Part shown: positions 14,815 to 21,865 of the stretch, piece after piece
Numbering within the stretch: the first letter of the stretch is position 1
How the letters are laid out: each line of letters starts with the position of its first letter
NCBI GenBank assembly: GCA_035689185.1
Contig: DASSLY010000006.1
Span: 1 to 24,618 of the forward strand
Direction of reading: 5' to 3'
Origin: DASSLY01 sp035689185
GTDB lineage: Bacteria; Actinomycetota; Actinomycetes; Actinomycetales; Dermatophilaceae
Length of the DNA: 24,618 nucleotides
Made by a program: the position numbers and the translations under genes
The notes under the pieces: generated by a model
What the model was told of the DNA's origin: nothing
The model's input: only the letters and a program-made list of their open reading frames with translations
Databases searched by the model: none

Positions 14815-14834
14815 GGCCATGGCCGGCCATGGCC
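14815..14834. repeat. Palindrome of palindromes (tandem GGCCATGGCC)
   Basis: GGCCATGGCCGGCCATGGCC is two tandem copies of a perfect 10-bp palindrome, so the 20 bases are also perfectly palindromic as a whole. It lies eight bases after the Asp23 operon stop codon. It can form two small stems or one longer one; a terminator or protein-binding role is possible. Confidence 0.5.
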
Positions 14835-14913
14835 GGGCACGCGCGGCACCGAGGTTCTGGAGCGGCGACGGCCGCCCAGCCGACCGGCATACCGGTAGGA
14901 CGAGAGCCGACCG

Positions 14914-14937
14914 GGCCGGGAAGCCGTTGGCCCGGCC
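14914..14937 (+). terminator. Possible hairpin between AmaP-like gene and zwf
   Basis: GGCCGGG (14914-14920) and CCCGGCC (14931-14937) can form a 7-bp stem with a 10-base loop, 27 bases before the zwf start. There is no U-tract. It could end the envelope-stress operon transcript or act in the zwf leader. Confidence 0.3.
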
Positions 14938-14964
14938 GACTCCTGCGACTGGCAGGATGATTCC

Positions 14965-16458
14965 GTGACGCCCAGCGCGCAGACGATTGCCTACCCCCCG
15001 CCCGGCGCGCAGCCGCGTCGCTACGCGACCGAGCCGCTCGCCCCCCACGTGATCGTGCTGTTCGGGGCGACCGGTGATCTGTCCAAGCGCAAGCTCATCC
15101 CCGGCCTGGCGCACCTGGCGCTGTCGACCCTGGCGCCTGACATTCAAATCGTCGGCACCTCGCTGGAGGATCTCGACACCGACGGGTTCCGTCAGCTCGC
15201 CCGCGTCGCCCTGGACGAGTTCCGCCACCGGATGCTGACCGAGGAGCAGGTCGACAGCTTCCTGGACAAGCTTGCCTACGTCCCGCAGACCCGCGGTGCG
15301 GAGGGGCTTGCCAAGGCGGTCGCCGAGGCGGAGGCCAGGCTGGGCTCCGACGTCCGGCTGCTGCACTACCTGAGCGTGCCGCCCAAGGCGGCTCCGGCGG
15401 TCATCGCGACGCTGCGGGAAGCCGGGCTGGTCGAGCGGGCCCGGGTGGTGATGGAGAAGCCGTTCGGCGCGGACCTGGAGAGCGCCATCCGGCTTAACGA
15501 CCAGGTGCACGAGACGTTCGACGAGAGCCAGGTCTTCCGCATCGACCACTTCCTGGGCAAGGAGGCGGCGCAGAACATCCTGGCGTTCCGGTTCGCCAAC
15601 GGGCTGTTCGAGCCGATCTGGAACCGCAACTTCATCGACCACTTCCAGATCGACATCCCCGAGACGCTGGGCCTGGACCGGCGGGCCAGCTTTTACGAGC
15701 CCACCGGCGCGTACAAGGACATGGTCGTGACGCACCTGTTCCAGGTGCTGGCGTTCGTCGCGATGGAGCCCCCCACCGCGCTGGAGCCCCGGTCCATCAG
15801 CGAGGAGAAGAACAAGGTCTTCCGCTCGCTCATGCCGGTCGACCCGGACCTGGTGGTGCGCGGCCAGTACACCGGCTACCGGGACGAGGCGGGCGTGGCC
15901 CGGGACTCCGACACCGAGACCTTCATCGCGCTGAAGGTCGGCATCGACAACTGGCGCTGGGCCGGAGTGCCGTTCTATCTGCGCACCGGCAAGCGGATGG
16001 CCGAAGGGCAGCGGATCATCTCGATCGCCTTCAAGGAGGCGCCCAAGAGTATGTTCCCGCCCGGTTCCGGGGTCGGTTCGCACGGCCCGGACCACCTGAC
16101 GTTCGACCTGGCCGACGAGTCCAAGGTGTCGCTGTCGTTCTACGGCAAGCGTCCCGGCCCGGGGATGAAGCTGGACAAGCTCAGCATGCAGTTCTCCACC
16201 CGCGACACCGACCGCTCCGAGGACGTGCTGGAGGCCTACGAGCGGCTCATCCTGGACGCCATGCGGGGCGACCACACCCTGTTCACCACGGCCGAGGGCA
16301 TCGAGAGCCTGTGGGAGCGGTCCATCCCCCTGCTGGAGGAGCCGCCACCGGTGAAGCCCTACGCACCCGGCACGTGGGGGCCGAACGCCATCCACCAGCT
16401 CATCGCGCCGCACGCCTGGCGGCTGCCGTTCGAACGGGGCTGGCGGGAGAAGAAGTAG
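14965..16458 (+). CDS. zwf: Glucose-6-phosphate dehydrogenase
   Basis: This 497-aa enzyme oxidises glucose 6-phosphate to 6-phosphogluconolactone with NADP+, the entry step of the oxidative pentose phosphate pathway. The N-terminal Rossmann motif is FGATGDLSKRKL (about residues 33-44). VMEKPFG carries the conserved Lys of the E-K-P-F/x-G motif. The active-site signature is RIDHFLGKEAAQN, with the catalytic His in DHF. The C-terminal alpha+beta domain is complete (YLRTGKRM, FKEAP, and DAMRGDHTLFTTAEGIE). Start: GTG 14965 with AGGA eight bases upstream; an ATG-initiated frame was not favoured. It is alone, with no opcA, gnd, pgl or tal beside it, unlike the common actinobacterial cluster, so it may be a second copy. 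Confidence 0.95.
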   Translation: MTPSAQTIAYPPPGAQPRRYATEPLAPHVIVLFGATGDLSKRKLIPGLAHLALSTLAPDIQIVGTSLEDLDTDGFRQLARVALDEFRHRMLTEEQVDSFLDKLAYVPQTRGAEGLAKAVAEAEARLGSDVRLLHYLSVPPKAAPAVIATLREAGLVERARVVMEKPFGADLESAIRLNDQVHETFDESQVFRIDHFLGKEAAQNILAFRFANGLFEPIWNRNFIDHFQIDIPETLGLDRRASFYEPTGAYKDMVVTHLFQVLAFVAMEPPTALEPRSISEEKNKVFRSLMPVDPDLVVRGQYTGYRDEAGVARDSDTETFIALKVGIDNWRWAGVPFYLRTGKRMAEGQRIISIAFKEAPKSMFPPGSGVGSHGPDHLTFDLADESKVSLSFYGKRPGPGMKLDKLSMQFSTRDTDRSEDVLEAYERLILDAMRGDHTLFTTAEGIESLWERSIPLLEEPPPVKPYAPGTWGPNAIHQLIAPHAWRLPFERGWREKK

Positions 16459-16494
16459 CCTTCCCGGTCTGTCACCGGCGTGCGCCTGCCGTCG

Positions 16495-16510
16495 TCGGGG
16501 CTTCCCCCGA
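16495..16510. terminator. Small convergent-gene hairpin
   Basis: TCGGGG and CCCCGA form a 6-bp stem around a CTTC loop, in the 63-base gap between convergent zwf and the DUF389 gene. It could terminate from either side; it is short and without a U-tract. Confidence 0.35.
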
Positions 16511-16521
16511 TCTGCCGGCGG

Positions 16522-17481
16522 TCAAGGTCGCGGACGGTAGTGCCGCAACCGGGCCCGCCGGATCGCCACCCGCGACCAGACGGCGCTCTGCAAGGCGAGA
16601 GTGGCCCAGCCGGCCAGGGCCATCCCGGTGATGTTGATGACCAGCTGCAACGAGCTGCCCCGGACCTCGTTCCACGCGCCGAAAGCCAGCCCCAGTGCCA
16701 CGTTGCCTGCGGCGGGCACGGTTGTGACCGAGATGAAGACCCCGGACAGGCCCCCCACCTTGGCCGACGTCAGGGACAGCACGCCGGCTGCCGCCGCGAT
16801 CACCGCCACCACGAAGGACCACTTGTCCGGGGTGTAGATGAAGTCGGTCCCCGGCCGGTCGCCGGTCACGTCCGCCGCGGTCACCCAGCCCATCCAGCGT
16901 CCCGCGAACGCCCCGAGGGTGCTGGTCAGGATCGCGGTCAGGAAGCCCAGCACCAGGGTCCGGGCCGCGAACCGGAACAGGGCAAGCCGCCGGCGCACCA
17001 GCGCCAGCCCCAGCGCGGCGATAGCCCCGAACTCCGGGCCGAGAACCATCGCGCCGATGACCAGGATCTGGGAGTCCAGCACGATCGCGATGCCGGCGAT
17101 CGCCGTGGCCAGCGTCATGAAGCTGAGGTAGGTCCAGTTCAGTTCGGACTCCTCGTACCCGCGCTGCACCACGTCGACCCAGACGACCGAGTCCGCACTG
17201 CTGCCCGGCGCGAGCCGTTCGGCGTCGAAGCCGGGCCGGGACACCCACGCTCGGACCGGCTCGATGTGCACGGCGCCCTCCTGCTGCACCCCGATCTCAA
17301 GCAGGCGGTCGACCAGGTCGTTGGCCGCTTCCCGGGCCACGTCCGCGAGCACCAGGTCGCCGGCCGGCCGGACCGACGCGCCCCGGACGACCGACAGCGT
17401 GCTCACCGTGGCATCCGCGTCCAGGACGTGCAGCACGTCCTCGGTCAGCGCCGACGGGGAGGTGATCCGAAGGTGCAGCAC
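16522..17481 (-). CDS. DUF389 / TIGR00341-type membrane protein
   Basis: This 319-aa protein begins with a soluble domain of about 110 residues (LHLRITSPSALTEDVLHVLD, LVLADVAREAANDLVDRLLE) typical of the family. About six membrane helices follow. Helix marks include ESELNWTYLSFMTLATAIAG, VIGAMVLGPEFGAIAALGLA and VLSLTSAKVGGLSGVFISVT. The G-A-M-V-x-G-P-E-F and S-V-T-T-V-P-A-A-G-N motifs are diagnostic. Transport or sensor function is unknown. The start GTG 17481 gives V-L-H-L-R, matching where homologues begin; the frame is open much further upstream but overlaps the divergent gene. The divergent promoter region to the DUF6328 gene is 79 bases. Confidence 0.88.
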   Translation of the reverse strand: MLHLRITSPSALTEDVLHVLDADATVSTLSVVRGASVRPAGDLVLADVAREAANDLVDRLLEIGVQQEGAVHIEPVRAWVSRPGFDAERLAPGSSADSVVWVDVVQRGYEESELNWTYLSFMTLATAIAGIAIVLDSQILVIGAMVLGPEFGAIAALGLALVRRRLALFRFAARTLVLGFLTAILTSTLGAFAGRWMGWVTAADVTGDRPGTDFIYTPDKWSFVVAVIAAAAGVLSLTSAKVGGLSGVFISVTTVPAAGNVALGLAFGAWNEVRGSSLQLVINITGMALAGWATLALQSAVWSRVAIRRARLRHYRPRP

Positions 17482-17560
17482 GGCCTCATTGTGTGCTGCC
17501 GGCGGGCGTGCGGGGCGCAACCACCCGGCATACGCGTGCGGTGTCTGGTAGACGTGAGCG

Positions 17561-18049
17561 GTGGCAGAAGGTGACGCCGAGCGCGACGAGACCCCCGCCG
17601 AGAAGATGGACCGGAACTGGGACGAGCTGCTGCAGGAGCTGCGCGTCACCCAGACGGGGGTGCAGATCCTCACCGGCTTCCTGCTGACCCTGCCGTTCCA
17701 GCAGCGCTTCAGCGGGCTGGACGACCGCGAGCGCCTGCTGTTCCTCGCCTCGATCCTGCTGGGGACCGCGGCGACGGCCATGCTGGTGGCGCCGGTGAGC
17801 GGCCACCGGATCCTGTTCCGCAAGCACGAGAAGGACGTGCTCGTCTCGATGGGCAACGTCTTCGCCAAGGTCGGCCTGGCCCTGCTGGCGCTGGCGGTCA
17901 CCACCGTGCTCACAATGATCTTCGACGTCGTCGTCGGCCGGACCGCCGGCCTGGTCGTCGCGGTCGTCCTTGTCGCGTTCTTCGTGCTGGCCTGGCTGGT
18001 CGTGCCGTTGCTGGCCCTGCGAGCAGCGAAACGCCGCGTGCGCGGGTGA
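17561..18049 (+). CDS. DUF6328-type membrane protein
   Basis: This 162-aa protein starts at GTG 17561. The signature lies in residues 17-50: DRNWDELLQELRVTQTGVQI followed by LTGFLLTLPFQQRF, then LLFLASILLGTAATAMLVAP and SGHRILFRKHEKD. Four hydrophobic segments are at about 34-52, 62-82, 104-128 and 132-152. These are hallmarks of a small actinobacterial membrane family whose function is not known; the conserved R-V-x-Q-T-G-V-Q and H-R-x-L-F-R motifs suggest a defined fold. It is divergent from the DUF389 gene and followed by a hairpin at 18113-18143. Confidence 0.85.
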   Translation: MAEGDAERDETPAEKMDRNWDELLQELRVTQTGVQILTGFLLTLPFQQRFSGLDDRERLLFLASILLGTAATAMLVAPVSGHRILFRKHEKDVLVSMGNVFAKVGLALLALAVTTVLTMIFDVVVGRTAGLVVAVVLVAFFVLAWLVVPLLALRAAKRRVRG

Positions 18050-18112
18050 GCGGCGGACGTATCAGTCCGGGTCCCGTGACGCTCTTGGGGTCGACCCACT
18101 CCGGTCTGGCGA

Positions 18113-18143
18113 GGCGGGGCTGCCCGTTCGCTGTTGCCCCGCC
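18113..18143 (+). terminator. 8-bp-stem hairpin after the DUF6328 gene
   Basis: GGCGGGGC (18113-18120) and GCCCCGCC (18136-18143) pair exactly with a 15-base loop, 64 bases after the DUF6328 stop and before the protease operator. It probably ends the upstream transcript; no U-tract. Confidence 0.5.
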
Positions 18144-18169
18144 CGCACAGGTCGAGTAGGACAGAGCCG

Positions 18170-18185
18170 TGTCCAGACCTGGACA
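18170..18185. promoter_or_regulatory. Operator-like palindrome before the M6 protease
   Basis: TGTCCAG-AC-CTGGACA is a perfect inverted repeat with a 2-base centre, ending 24 bases before the protease start codon. It overlaps the place where a promoter or ribosome-binding leader should be, so a repressor-type operator is likely. I do not recognise the binding factor. Confidence 0.5.
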
Positions 18186-18209
18186 AGGCCCGACGCCGAG
18201 GAGGCCCCC

Positions 18210-19709
18210 ATGGCAAGACAGCTGACCGCTCCCGACTTCTGTGCCGTCGCACCTAGCCCGGATCTGACCCGGCGGCTGCGCGAACGCGGTGGCGCCCGGG
18301 GAATCACCCCCGCCGACGTCGGCAGCCCGCGCTACCTCGGCTTCAACGACGGCGTCATCCTGCCCCCGTCCCGCTTCCCGAAGGGGGCCACCGCGCGGCA
18401 GCTCAAATGGGCCGCGGCCGACCGGGCGCCGCTGACCGGGGACGTCCGGGTCATCGTGGTGCTCGCCGAGTTCACGGACAAGAAGCTGGGGGCCGGCGCC
18501 GCGGACCGGTTCAAGGAGCTGTTCTTCTCCCAGGGCACGGTCCCGACCGGCAGCGTGCAGGAGTACTACAACGAGGTCACCGGCGGCAAGGTGAACATCG
18601 TCGGCGAGGTGGTCGGGCCGTACACCATGCCGAAGAAGCTCTCCTGGTACGCCAACGGAAACTTCGGCATCGGCAAGCCGACGGGGGAGCCCCGGGCCAA
18701 CATCCTGGCCCAGGACGCCGCGAAGGCCGCCGACGCCGACGTCGACTACGGCCCGTACGACAACGACGGCAACGGCTACGTGGACGCGTTCATCGTCGTG
18801 CACGCCGGACGCGGCGGGGAGGAGACCGGCGACTCCGGCGACATCTGGTCGCACAAGTGGGTGCTGCCGGCGGAGTACCAGGCCGACGCGGCGAAGATCT
18901 TCGCCTACCTGACCGTCCCCGAGGACGCAAAGCTCGGGGTGTGCGCGCACGAGCTCGGGCACCTGCTCTTCGGCTTCCCCGACCTCTACGACATCGACGG
19001 CACCAGCGAGGGCGTCGGCAACTGGTGCCTGATGGCAGCCGGCTCGTGGAACGGCGGCGGGGACACCCCGGCTCACCCCTCCGCCTGGTGCAAGGTCAAG
19101 CAGGACTGGGCGACCGTGGTCAACGTGACCGAGCAGGGGGAGATCGCCGTCGAGGCGGTCACCGACTCCAAGACGGTCTACCGGCTGTGGACCGACGGCG
19201 CGGACAGCCAGGAGTACTTCCTGCTGGAGAACCGTCAGCAGGCGGGCTACGACACCGATCTGCCAGGGGCCGGGCTGCTCCTGTGGCACGTCGACGACGC
19301 ACAGCAGGACAACTCCGACGAGAGCCACTACCTGGTCGGCCTGCTCCAGGCCGACGGCTCGATGGACCTGGAGCACGGGACGAACCGCGGCGACAGCGGT
19401 GACCAGTACCCGGGGTCGGCCGACAACCGCGCCGCCGATGACGCCTCCACACCGTCGACCCACACCTACGCCGGGCAGGAGAGCGGAGTCTCCGTCCGCG
19501 ACATCCCCGACTCCTCGTCCTCGATGACCGTCAGCGTCGCGGTCAGCGGAGAGGCCGGCCCCGGCCCGACCGGCGACGTCGAGGCTCGGGTGGCCGCGCT
19601 GGAGGAGCAGCTGAGCAAGGTCCAGGACGCGTTGTCGGCCGCCGCCGACGGGCTGGGCCAGGCGCGGGCGATGGGGGCACGCGCGTGGTCGCCGCGGTCG
19701 AGAACCTGA
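18210..19709 (+). CDS. M6 family (immune inhibitor A-like) metalloprotease
   Basis: This 499-aa zinc protease has the catalytic HELGH at residues 247-251 (VCAHELGHLLFGFPDLYD). The third ligand area FPDLYD lies at 256-261 and a Met-turn-like segment NWCLMAAGSW at 271-280. DNDGNGYVD at 184-192 looks like a calcium loop. The N-terminus (MARQLTAPDFCAVAP) has no signal peptide or lipobox, odd for a family that is normally secreted. The substrate-binding C-terminal region contains LLLWHVDD and ends in a short coiled coil (VAALEEQLSKVQDALSAAAD). Start: ATG 18210 with GGAGG upstream. Export could use another route, or the enzyme may work inside the cell. It overlaps the next gene by 25 bases. Confidence 0.9.
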   Translation: MARQLTAPDFCAVAPSPDLTRRLRERGGARGITPADVGSPRYLGFNDGVILPPSRFPKGATARQLKWAAADRAPLTGDVRVIVVLAEFTDKKLGAGAADRFKELFFSQGTVPTGSVQEYYNEVTGGKVNIVGEVVGPYTMPKKLSWYANGNFGIGKPTGEPRANILAQDAAKAADADVDYGPYDNDGNGYVDAFIVVHAGRGGEETGDSGDIWSHKWVLPAEYQADAAKIFAYLTVPEDAKLGVCAHELGHLLFGFPDLYDIDGTSEGVGNWCLMAAGSWNGGGDTPAHPSAWCKVKQDWATVVNVTEQGEIAVEAVTDSKTVYRLWTDGADSQEYFLLENRQQAGYDTDLPGAGLLLWHVDDAQQDNSDESHYLVGLLQADGSMDLEHGTNRGDSGDQYPGSADNRAADDASTPSTHTYAGQESGVSVRDIPDSSSSMTVSVAVSGEAGPGPTGDVEARVAALEEQLSKVQDALSAAADGLGQARAMGARAWSPRSRT

Positions 19710-20053
19710 CCTGGCTTCAGGGGGTCATCTTGGCCCGTATGCCGCACGAGCGGCTGGCCGGCTGGGACGAGGTCACCGTCGAGCTCACCGGCACCCAGAG
19801 CGTGCCGGGCAAGGCGGACCTCGTCTCGGCGCGGCGAGGAACGGGGCCGTTGCGGCTGGCTGTCCGCAGCGAGCTTCTCGGCGACGCGGCGCCGGGGGCT
19901 CGGCTGACCGTGCGGGCCAAGGTGGCGGTGGGGGAGGTGCTGGCCGAGTCCCACCCGGACCCGGCCGACTTCCAGGTCGTCCCCGCCGGCCCGTCAGGGG
20001 ACCTCCCAACCGAACCCGCGGATCGCCCGGGGGAGCCTGCGACCGACGGCTGA
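19685..20053 (+). CDS. Hypothetical protein coupled to the M6 protease
   Basis: This 122-aa protein starts at GTG 19685 inside the end of the protease gene (25-base overlap). There is no signal or membrane segment. A beta-rich middle (VTVELTGTQSVPGKADLVSA, LRLAVRSELLGDAAPGARLT, VRAKVAVGEVLAE) looks OB-fold- or carbohydrate-binding-like; the tail is Pro/Asp-rich. The tight coupling suggests an inhibitor, chaperone or regulator of the protease, which would fit a protease lacking a signal peptide. I do not recognise the family. A terminator-like hairpin follows 25 bases after the stop. Confidence 0.6.
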   Translation: MVAAVENLTWLQGVILARMPHERLAGWDEVTVELTGTQSVPGKADLVSARRGTGPLRLAVRSELLGDAAPGARLTVRAKVAVGEVLAESHPDPADFQVVPAGPSGDLPTEPADRPGEPATDG

Positions 20054-20077
20054 CTCCCGAGCGGACGCCCGCTGGGG

Positions 20078-20107
20078 CCGTTCTGCCCGCGGAAGCGAGC
20101 GGAACGG
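20078..20107 (+). terminator. GNRA-capped terminator hairpin of the protease operon
   Basis: Two 13-base arms (20078-20090 and 20095-20107) pair around a GGAA tetraloop with one mismatch and one wobble. It lies 25 bases after the stop of the protease partner gene and just before the 14-bp tandem array. Confidence 0.7.
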
Positions 20108-20110
20108 GCC

Positions 20111-20278
20111 TAGCGAGGCGTCCGGTGCGGGGGAGCCGGTGCGGGGGAGCCGGGGCGGGGGAGCCGGGGCGGGGGAGCCGGTGCGAGGCGTCCGGTGCGG
20201 GGGAGCCGGTGCGGAGGAGCCGGGGCGGGGGAGCCGGTGCCGGGGCGGCGGGGCGGGGGAGCCGGTGCCGGGGCGGCG
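20111..20278. repeat. 14-bp tandem array, 12 units
   Basis: The 168 bases divide exactly into twelve 14-base units. Main forms are GTGCGGGGGAGCCG and GGGCGGGGGAGCCG; minor forms are GTGCGAGGCGTCCG-like and GTGCCGGGGCGGCG. Because 14 is not a multiple of three the array is not a coding repeat. It fills the gap between the protease terminator and the capA-like stop codon (20284-20286), so slippage could alter the intergenic length only. Confidence 0.9.
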
Positions 20279-20283
20279 AGCAG

Positions 20284-21417
20284 TCAGTCAGGAGCGGCGC
20301 TCAACCCCGTGCATCGCCGCGCCTGCTTCCAGGACGCCAGCAGGGAGGCGCCGGACGAGCCGGTCTCGACCTGCGGCATACCGGTGCGGGTCACGAGCAT
20401 GGGGGTCCACGTCGCGGCACGGACGGCCGGGCCCGGCGAGCCGGAGCGGGCTGCGGTCGCGTCGACAGTGAGGGTGAGCACGCCGCTGCGGGAGTCGGGC
20501 TGTGCGCTGCGCCACCAGACGAAGTTTCCGAGCCCGTACCCGACATAGGCCCGGCCGAGCCAGCCGGCGCCCTGGACCCGGTGTGCGTGGGTGCCGACGA
20601 TGACGTCGGCGCCGGCGCTCTCCAACGCGGTCGCGACGAAGCGCTGCAGGCTGTCCGGGCAGGTGGTGTAGTCGGTGCCCCAGTGCAGGTAGACGACGAC
20701 CAGGTCGTAGCGACCCGCCGCCTGGGCCACGGCGGCGCGAAGTCGGCCGATGCGCTGGTTGACGGCGACGCCGGGGCTGTCCGGGCCGGCGGCGAACCGG
20801 GCTGCCGTCAGGTCGAAGATCTGGGTCGACCCGAACACCGCGACTCGCAGTCCGCCCGCCGTGAGCACTGCGGGCGCATAGGCCTGCTCGGCGTCGGACC
20901 CGATTCCCACGATCGGAATCGGGCTGTCCCGCTTGGCCTCCAGCGTGTCCTGCAGACCGAGCGGACCGTAGTCGGCGGCATGGTTGTTGGCCATGGTGAC
21001 CACGTCGACCCCGACGGCCCGCAGCGCGTCCAGGGCGGCTGGGGTTGTCCGGAAGTGGAACGACTTCGGTTGCGGTGTGCCCCGGCCGGTGATGGAGGTC
21101 TCCAGGTTCACCATCGCCAGGTCGGCCGCGCCCAGAGTGTCCCGCAACGACCGCAGCGACGTCGTGGGGTCATCGAGCAGGTCGGCAAGGTAGTCGGTGA
21201 AGTGGACGTCGCCGCCGAAGGCCAAGGTGACCGTGCCCGGGCCCGCGGTCGGCGGAGCCGCCGCCGGCCTGGCCGCCGCTGTTGGCGAGGCCGGCGCTGC
21301 CGGCGACACGGTGACGCTGGTCCGGGGCGCCGGCGCCGTCTGCGGGCTCGTCGTCGGCTGGGCCGCGCAGGCCGCCAACAGCACCGCGCACCCGATTGCC
21401 ACGCTCCCCGCCCGCAC
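20284..21417 (-). CDS. CapA-family lipoprotein (poly-gamma-glutamate capsule-type phosphoesterase fold)
   Basis: This 377-aa protein has a lipoprotein signal with the lipobox L-L-A-A-C (Cys17), then a Pro/Ala/Thr-rich linker to about residue 60. A metallophosphoesterase-like CapA domain follows, with FGGDVHFTD, MVNLETSITGRG, VVTMANNHAADYG, and the C-terminal HWGTDYTTCP, GADVIVGTHAHRVQG and VGYGLGNFVWW blocks. The Asp/Asn/His residues in these blocks are the usual metal ligands. The family is linked to polyglutamate or wall-polymer assembly; no capB/capC genes are nearby, so function in capsule making is doubtful. Start GTG 21417 lacks a strong ribosome binding site. The gene is flanked on both sides by tandem arrays. 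Confidence 0.9.
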   Translation of the reverse strand: MRAGSVAIGCAVLLAACAAQPTTSPQTAPAPRTSVTVSPAAPASPTAAARPAAAPPTAGPGTVTLAFGGDVHFTDYLADLLDDPTTSLRSLRDTLGAADLAMVNLETSITGRGTPQPKSFHFRTTPAALDALRAVGVDVVTMANNHAADYGPLGLQDTLEAKRDSPIPIVGIGSDAEQAYAPAVLTAGGLRVAVFGSTQIFDLTAARFAAGPDSPGVAVNQRIGRLRAAVAQAAGRYDLVVVYLHWGTDYTTCPDSLQRFVATALESAGADVIVGTHAHRVQGAGWLGRAYVGYGLGNFVWWRSAQPDSRSGVLTLTVDATAARSGSPGPAVRAATWTPMLVTRTGMPQVETGSSGASLLASWKQARRCTGLSAAPD

Positions 21418-21481
21418 GGTCGGAGTCTATGGACCGCTCGGCCCTCGGCTGCCCCGCCACCCCGGTTTGGCATCAGCCTCC

Positions 21482-21557
21482 TCACCTGACCTCGCTCCGG
21501 CGGTCATCACATCGCCGTCGACGGCGATGTCATGACACTGGCGGTGAGGTCAGGTGA
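21482..21557. repeat. 76-bp concentric palindrome at the edge of the repeat array
   Basis: A central 34-bp palindrome (21503-21536) has 22 perfectly paired core bases plus five more after one mismatch. Outer arms TCACCTGACCTC (21482-21493) and GAGGTCAGGTGA (21546-21557) are also complementary and share exactly the same centre (21519.5). The right outer arm is the first unit of the direct array and the left arm is an inverted copy of it. It lies 65-140 bases upstream of the capA-like start. Confidence 0.75.
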
Positions 21558-21804
21558 TCGGGGTGAGGTCAATCGGCCCGGGGTGAGGTCAGGGGATCAA
21601 GGCGAGGTCGGCCCGGGGTGAGGTCAGGTGATCGGGGCGAGGTCGGCCCGGGGTGAGGTCAGGTGATCGGGGCGAGGTCGGCCCGGGGTGAGGTCGGCCC
21701 GGGGTGAGGTCAGGGGATCGGGGCGAGGTCAATCGGCCCGGGGTGAGGTCAGGGGATCGGGGCGAGGTCGGGCCGGGTCAGGGGATCGGGGCGAGGTCGG
21801 GCCG
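21543..21804. repeat. Composite tandem array, about 35-bp period, 8 units
   Basis: Units alternate a 19-base half GGGTGAGGTCAGGTGATCG (variants with GGGGATC) and a 16-base half GGGCGAGGTCGGCCCG. Two units carry an extra AAT (GGTCAATCGG) and one unit consists of a single half. About eight units end near 21804. The core GAGGTC recurs throughout. It fills the noncoding gap between the capA-like gene and pabB; the remaining bases 21805-21865 show the AGGA ribosome binding signal of pabB. Confidence 0.85.
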
Positions 21805-21865
21805 GGTCGGCTGCCCGCGGGCCGGGTTGGCCGGGGCACCCCCGGCCCGCCCCTAGGATCGGGCG

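Noticed and set aside
14644..16413. 589-codon minus-strand frame opposite zwf
   Set aside because: Antisense of a fully recognised glucose-6-phosphate dehydrogenase.
20125..21489. Plus-strand frames coding a Gly/Ser/Arg repeat protein across the 14-bp array and capA
   Set aside because: The array period is not a multiple of three and the frame continues antisense through capA; there is no credible start signal.
21543..21804. CRISPR array
   Set aside because: The units abut directly without unique spacers and vary in length by repeat slippage; no cas gene is present.
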